The position numbers and the translations under genes were made by a program. From the NCBI RefSeq assembly GCF_028621955.1, contig NZ_CP117516.1, positions 310,001 to 374,000 on the forward strand: 64,000 nt of DNA. The letters run 5' to 3'. The notes below the pieces were generated by a model. That model saw only the letters and a program-made list of their open reading frames with translations, did no database searches and was not told the origin of the DNA. Positions 60,983 to 64,000 of the stretch are shown piece after piece; within the stretch, counting starts at the first letter, position 1, and every line of letters starts with the position of its first letter. Source of the stretch: Erythrobacter sp. BLCC-B19. Lineage in GTDB: Bacteria; Pseudomonadota; Alphaproteobacteria; Sphingomonadales; Sphingomonadaceae.

Positions 60983-61798
60983 TCACGACCCCTTCTTGCC
61001 CTTCTTGCGCGGGGCACTCAATTCGGCCTGCCGGGCCGAGCCGCGCGCCGGGCCGAGATTGGTGAGCGATGCCGTATCGCGGCCCGATCGCAGGATGATG
61101 CGCTGCGGCACCCCATCAACCACGACGGTCTCGCCGCGCACGGTGAAGTTGACTGGCCCTTCCTCGCCCTCGTCATTGGTGATGAGGATCGCCGGGATCG
61201 CCGTGCCCGAAGGCCATGCCAGAAACACGCCCGCGCCATCGTCGAACACACGGGTGGGCAGCAGGGCGGGCGTGCCTGCACTGGCCCATGCAAAGTTGAG
61301 TTCGGCCGGGTCGGTCACGCCCGCAGATGTATCGGCGGCAGCGACCGCGACCGGATCAGCCGCCGCCCGCGCAGCCTCGGCCTCAGCCTCGGCAATGGCG
61401 GCAAGGCGCGCTTCCTCGGCAGCCTTTTCCAGCTCGGGATAGCGGAACTGGAGGACGTAAAGCGCGCCATTCTTCGGGCTCGCCACCAGATCGAACAGAT
61501 AGGTGCGCTTGTCCGTCACCACAGTCATGTTGGTGCGCGCGGCCGGCTCCAGCGGCTTGATGAACAGGATCGTCTGCGCCTTGTTGGGCTGCACCTGCCA
61601 GGCCATCGAATCCCCGATCGCGACATTCTCGATCACTTCGTCGGGCGCGAACTTGATCGTGGTCTGCACCTTCACCTTGCCCTCGACCGTGACCACGGCG
61701 TTTTCGTCATAGACAAGCGTCTGCAAGCGGTTGTCCTGCGCGGCGAGCGGCGCGGCGAGGCTGAGAGCGAGCGCGGCGAGCAGCACGGCGCGGGTCAT
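60983..61798 (-). CDS. virB9: VirB9/TrbG-type core-complex protein
   Basis: A 271-residue periplasmic protein with a signal peptide (MTRAVLLAALALSLAAPLAAQ). The N-terminal domain has the VirB9 pattern FAPDEVIENVAIGDSMAWQVQPNKAQTILFIKPLE and NMTVVTDKRTYLFDL. An Ala/Glu linker follows, then the C-terminal beta domain (TRVFDDGAGVFLAWPSGTAIPAILITNDEGEE, GETVVVDGVPQRIILRSG). It partners VirB10 and usually a VirB7 lipoprotein. Its start overlaps the virB6 stop (ATGA). The C terminus is very basic (PRKKGKKGS). Confidence 0.91.
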   Translation of the reverse strand: MTRAVLLAALALSLAAPLAAQDNRLQTLVYDENAVVTVEGKVKVQTTIKFAPDEVIENVAIGDSMAWQVQPNKAQTILFIKPLEPAARTNMTVVTDKRTYLFDLVASPKNGALYVLQFRYPELEKAAEEARLAAIAEAEAEAARAAADPVAVAAADTSAGVTDPAELNFAWASAGTPALLPTRVFDDGAGVFLAWPSGTAIPAILITNDEGEEGPVNFTVRGETVVVDGVPQRIILRSGRDTASLTNLGPARGSARQAELSAPRKKGKKGS

Positions 61799-62997
61799 TG
61801 GTAGGTCTCCGGAGGGGGGGCTTTGGGGGCAGGGGCAGGCTTGGTGGTCGATGCGGTGCGGAAGCGGTTACCGATCCCGCGGGTGCGCGATGTGCCCGCG
61901 TTGAGCAGCGCGGCTTGCCCGCCGCCTGGATCGCCCGTTGCAAAGACACGGGTCTCGCGCGGGGCGCTGCCTTGCGGCCCGGTATCATTGGCGACCACCA
62001 CGCTGGGCGGCGTGGCCATGACCGCTCTGGCAGCGGCAAGGCCGGTTGCAGGCGGAGCGACATTGACATTGCGCGGCGCGGTGCCGACCGGCTGCGGCAC
62101 CGGCACGGGGCGCGGGCCATCATCGGTGCGGGCGCGCTCTCTGGAGGGGACGAGGCCGAACACCGTCCAGCCCGACACCATCGTGCCCGCCACCTTGAGC
62201 GCCATCAGCATCAGCGCCAGATGCACCGCACCGATCAGGAAGAACGCCATTGCCGCCTGCTGGTCGATCTTGCCCGGCACCGCCACCAGCGCGGCCAGCA
62301 CCGGCACTGCCATCTCCAGCATGATCGTGCCCCCCAGCACTGCAAACAGCGGGGCGAGCGCCATCATCGTCAGCCCCTTGAGCCAGCCAGTGAACAGCCC
62401 GCGTGTGCCTTCGAACAGCGCCAGCACCACGAAGATCGGCCCCACTGCCAGCAGCAGCGCCAGTGCGATGCGCGCCGTCACCAGCAGGCCGACCGTGCCC
62501 AAGAGCAGCAGCATCGCCCCCAGCCACATCATGCCGGGCGGCGAGAACGCGCTGATATCCTTGGTATCCCCGCTCGCCTGTTGAACCGCGAGGAACACCA
62601 CGTCGAGCTTCTGCGCGAACACGGCGGTCGCGCTCTCCCCGCCCGATCCGGTGAGGTAGCCCGCAATCTCGTCCGGCCCGCCGACGAAGATGTTGTAGAA
62701 GATCGTCGAGAAGGCGACGTAGGAGGTGGCGAAAGTCAGCACCAGCCCCAGCGTCATCATCTTCGGGATCAGCGCGCGCACACCGAGGTTCGACCGGCCC
62801 AGCATCAGCGAAATGCCGAAGCCTGCGACATAGAGCCCCAGCACGATGGTCAGCGCGAGCGCGAGCTGCCCCTCGGTGCCGAACAGGCGGTTGAAGGCCT
62901 GCTCGCTCATGGTGCTGGCGATGCAATCGACCGCGGTAAGCGCCGAGGAAACCCCGGTGCCCATCGCCTGCGCGGCAAGGTCGCAGGCCGTGCTCAT
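61795..62997 (-). CDS. virB6: VirB6/TrbL-type inner-membrane protein
   Basis: A 400-residue polytopic protein with at least five hydrophobic segments: LALALTIVLGLYVAGFGISLML, MMTLGLVLTFATSYVAFSTI, MMWLGAMLLLLGTVGLLVTARIALALLLAVGPIFVVLALF, and two more before residue 300. A long hydrophilic tail rich in Pro and Thr follows. The ALLLAVGPIFVVLALFEGTRGLFTGWLKGL block is the conserved VirB6 region. It forms part of the inner-membrane channel for substrate passage. The ATG at 62997 overlaps the virB4 stop (ATGA). Confidence 0.9.
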   Translation of the reverse strand: MSTACDLAAQAMGTGVSSALTAVDCIASTMSEQAFNRLFGTEGQLALALTIVLGLYVAGFGISLMLGRSNLGVRALIPKMMTLGLVLTFATSYVAFSTIFYNIFVGGPDEIAGYLTGSGGESATAVFAQKLDVVFLAVQQASGDTKDISAFSPPGMMWLGAMLLLLGTVGLLVTARIALALLLAVGPIFVVLALFEGTRGLFTGWLKGLTMMALAPLFAVLGGTIMLEMAVPVLAALVAVPGKIDQQAAMAFFLIGAVHLALMLMALKVAGTMVSGWTVFGLVPSRERARTDDGPRPVPVPQPVGTAPRNVNVAPPATGLAAARAVMATPPSVVVANDTGPQGSAPRETRVFATGDPGGGQAALLNAGTSRTRGIGNRFRTASTTKPAPAPKAPPPETYQ

Positions 62998-64000
62998 TCG
63001 GCGGCCTGCCACATGGGATCGTCTTCAGCCTGCGCGCCATCCGGCCACGCCCTGCCGGTGAGCGCCGGGAACCATGCGGCAGGCGCATCGCCCACCGCCT
63101 CGCGCAGCAGATCGAGGCGGCGCACCGCGCTTTCGCGGCCCGACAGGATGGTGAGCACCTCGGGCGCACCCGACAGGTCGAGGCGGACGACAACGCTCGC
63201 ATCGGGCTGGCGCACGAGGAAGCAGCGCGAATGCGCCGGAAGCGAGCGGATCAGCGCGAATTCATGCGCGGTGAGGCCGAAGCCGTCGCAGTAATCCTCA
63301 GGGCGAGCGCGGCTGTTGGGCATGAACACCATGGTCGCGGTCTGTTCGACCAGCGCGGTGGAGATGCGGCTGTCGAGCGCGTCGCGCGCGGACTGGGTGG
63401 CGAAGCCGACCAGCGCGTTGCGCTTGCGCAGCGTCTTCAGCCAGTCGCGGATGCGCGCGGCGAAGACCTCGTCGTCCAGCGCCTTCCAGCCTTCATCGAT
63501 CAGGATCATGGTCGGCTGCCCGTCCAGCCGCTCGTCGATGCGGTGGAACAGGTACATCATCGTCGGCGTGCGCAGGCGCGGGTTTTCGAGCAGCGCGGTC
63601 ATGTCGAAGCCGAGCACCCGCTCGCCCAGGTCGAGCCGGTCGCGCTCGTTATCGAACAGCCAGCTGTGCTCGCCCTCCGCGATCCACGCCGCCAGCCGGT
63701 CAGCCAAGTCGCCGGGCTGCGGGCGGCGGGTGCCCGAGAGCAGCTCCTTGAAGTGCCGCAGACGCCGCAGCGCGGGGTCGTTGGCATAGGTCGCATCGAC
63801 CGCCGCCGAGATGGTCGAAAACTCCTCCGGCCCATCGGCCTTCAGCAGTACGGCGAGCCAGTCGCGCAGGAAGGCGCGGTTGGCGGGGGTATCGGGCAGC
63901 GAGAGCGGGTTGAAACCGGTCGGATCGCCCGGCGCAATGCGGCTGTAGCGCCCGCCGATCCCGCGAATGAACAGCTCCGCCCCGCGATCCTTGTCGAACA
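62994..64000 (-). CDS. virB4: VirB4/TrbE-type ATPase (C-terminal part, cut by window edge)
   Basis: The reading frame is open to the right edge, giving about 335 C-terminal residues. The visible start FDKDRGAELFIRGIGGRYS is the conserved strand after the Walker A helix of VirB4, followed by TGFNPLSLPDT. Further motifs are MILIDEGWKALDD (Walker B) and LVGFATQSARDALDS. VirB4 powers assembly and transport at the inner membrane. The Walker A itself lies beyond the window. Its stop overlaps the virB6 start, confirming an operon. Confidence 0.92.
   Translation of the reverse strand, partial: FDKDRGAELFIRGIGGRYSRIAPGDPTGFNPLSLPDTPANRAFLRDWLAVLLKADGPEEFSTISAAVDATYANDPALRRLRHFKELLSGTRRPQPGDLADRLAAWIAEGEHSWLFDNERDRLDLGERVLGFDMTALLENPRLRTPTMMYLFHRIDERLDGQPTMILIDEGWKALDDEVFAARIRDWLKTLRKRNALVGFATQSARDALDSRISTALVEQTATMVFMPNSRARPEDYCDGFGLTAHEFALIRSLPAHSRCFLVRQPDASVVVRLDLSGAPEVLTILSGRESAVRRLDLLREAVGDAPAAWFPALTGRAWPDGAQAEDDPMWQAAE

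Noticed and set aside
1..64000. CRISPR arrays, insertion sequences, prophage genes, rRNA
   Set aside because: I saw no regularly spaced repeats, no transposase or integrase motifs, no phage structural genes and no rRNA-like sequence. The tRNA-adjacent 18-bp repeat is the only sign of mobility.

Overview
The window looks like chromosomal DNA of a GC-rich alphaproteobacterium of the Sphingomonadales, most likely the Erythrobacteraceae. The evidence is a CrtW/CrtZ ketocarotenoid pair, a DUF1476 (ATP synthase zeta inhibitor) gene, a large sphingomonad-type TonB-dependent receptor next to flavin-dependent 'tryptophan halogenase' paralogues, and very tight gene packing with many ATGA stop/start overlaps. 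No rRNA, transposase, phage structural gene or CRISPR array was seen. One tRNA gene, tRNA-Arg(UCU), is present.

Layout. (1) 1-5.1 kb: carotenoid genes crtW-crtZ (crtZ runs off the left edge), a GMC oxidoreductase, a HAD phosphatase, a secreted protein of unknown role and a hotdog thioesterase. (2) 5.2-11.7 kb: housekeeping genes. These are leuC and leuD separated by two small unrelated genes, a quinone-oxidoreductase-like MDR, DUF1476, BolA and a CGFS glutaredoxin, then a hairpin-rich intergenic region with a strong terminator and a NUDIX hydrolase. (3) 11.7-47.0 kb: a xylan/hemicellulose utilisation locus. It encodes GH3, GH5, GH43, GH10 and SGNH esterase enzymes, aldose 1-epimerase, a TonB-dependent receptor, a sugar-porter MFS permease, a LacI-type regulator and the full set of enzyme types for the Weimberg (non-phosphorylating) xylose pathway: XylB-like dehydrogenase, lactonase, XylD dehydratase, XylX-like dehydratase and alpha-ketoglutarate semialdehyde dehydrogenase. 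Four halogenase-family flavoproteins and a JmjC/cupin-8 protein are embedded in it. Related palindromes built on ATGGTAGCGCTACCAT lie in front of the main transcription units, and some overlap recognisable promoters, so the locus is probably one regulon. (4) 47.2-53.9 kb: an accessory block of two convergent gene pairs, SLOG-4TM plus 2TM-RCK-RyR on one strand and TIR-TM plus secreted Sel1-repeat on the other. It sits beside tRNA-Arg(UCU), and an 18-bp copy of the tRNA 3' end lies between tRNA and block. This is the best candidate for an undescribed system. (5) 54.0-64.0 kb: a YhhQ-type queuosine-precursor transporter, ppk1-ppx, and a type IV secretion run virB4(partial)-virB6-virB9-virB10-virB11.

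How the genes fit together. For the xylan locus I infer this order: secreted GH10/GH43/GH3/GH5 enzymes and the esterase cut and deacetylate hemicellulose; the TonB-dependent receptor takes oligomers across the outer membrane; periplasmic GH3/GH43 enzymes release xylose; the MFS permease imports it; and the Weimberg enzymes convert xylose to 2-oxoglutarate, with the LacI protein as the likely local repressor. For the 47-53.5 kb block, the combination of a TIR domain (often an NAD-consuming enzyme), a SLOG domain (a nucleotide-binding fold) and an RyR domain on membrane proteins suggests nucleotide-triggered membrane signalling or defence. That is inference from domain logic only.
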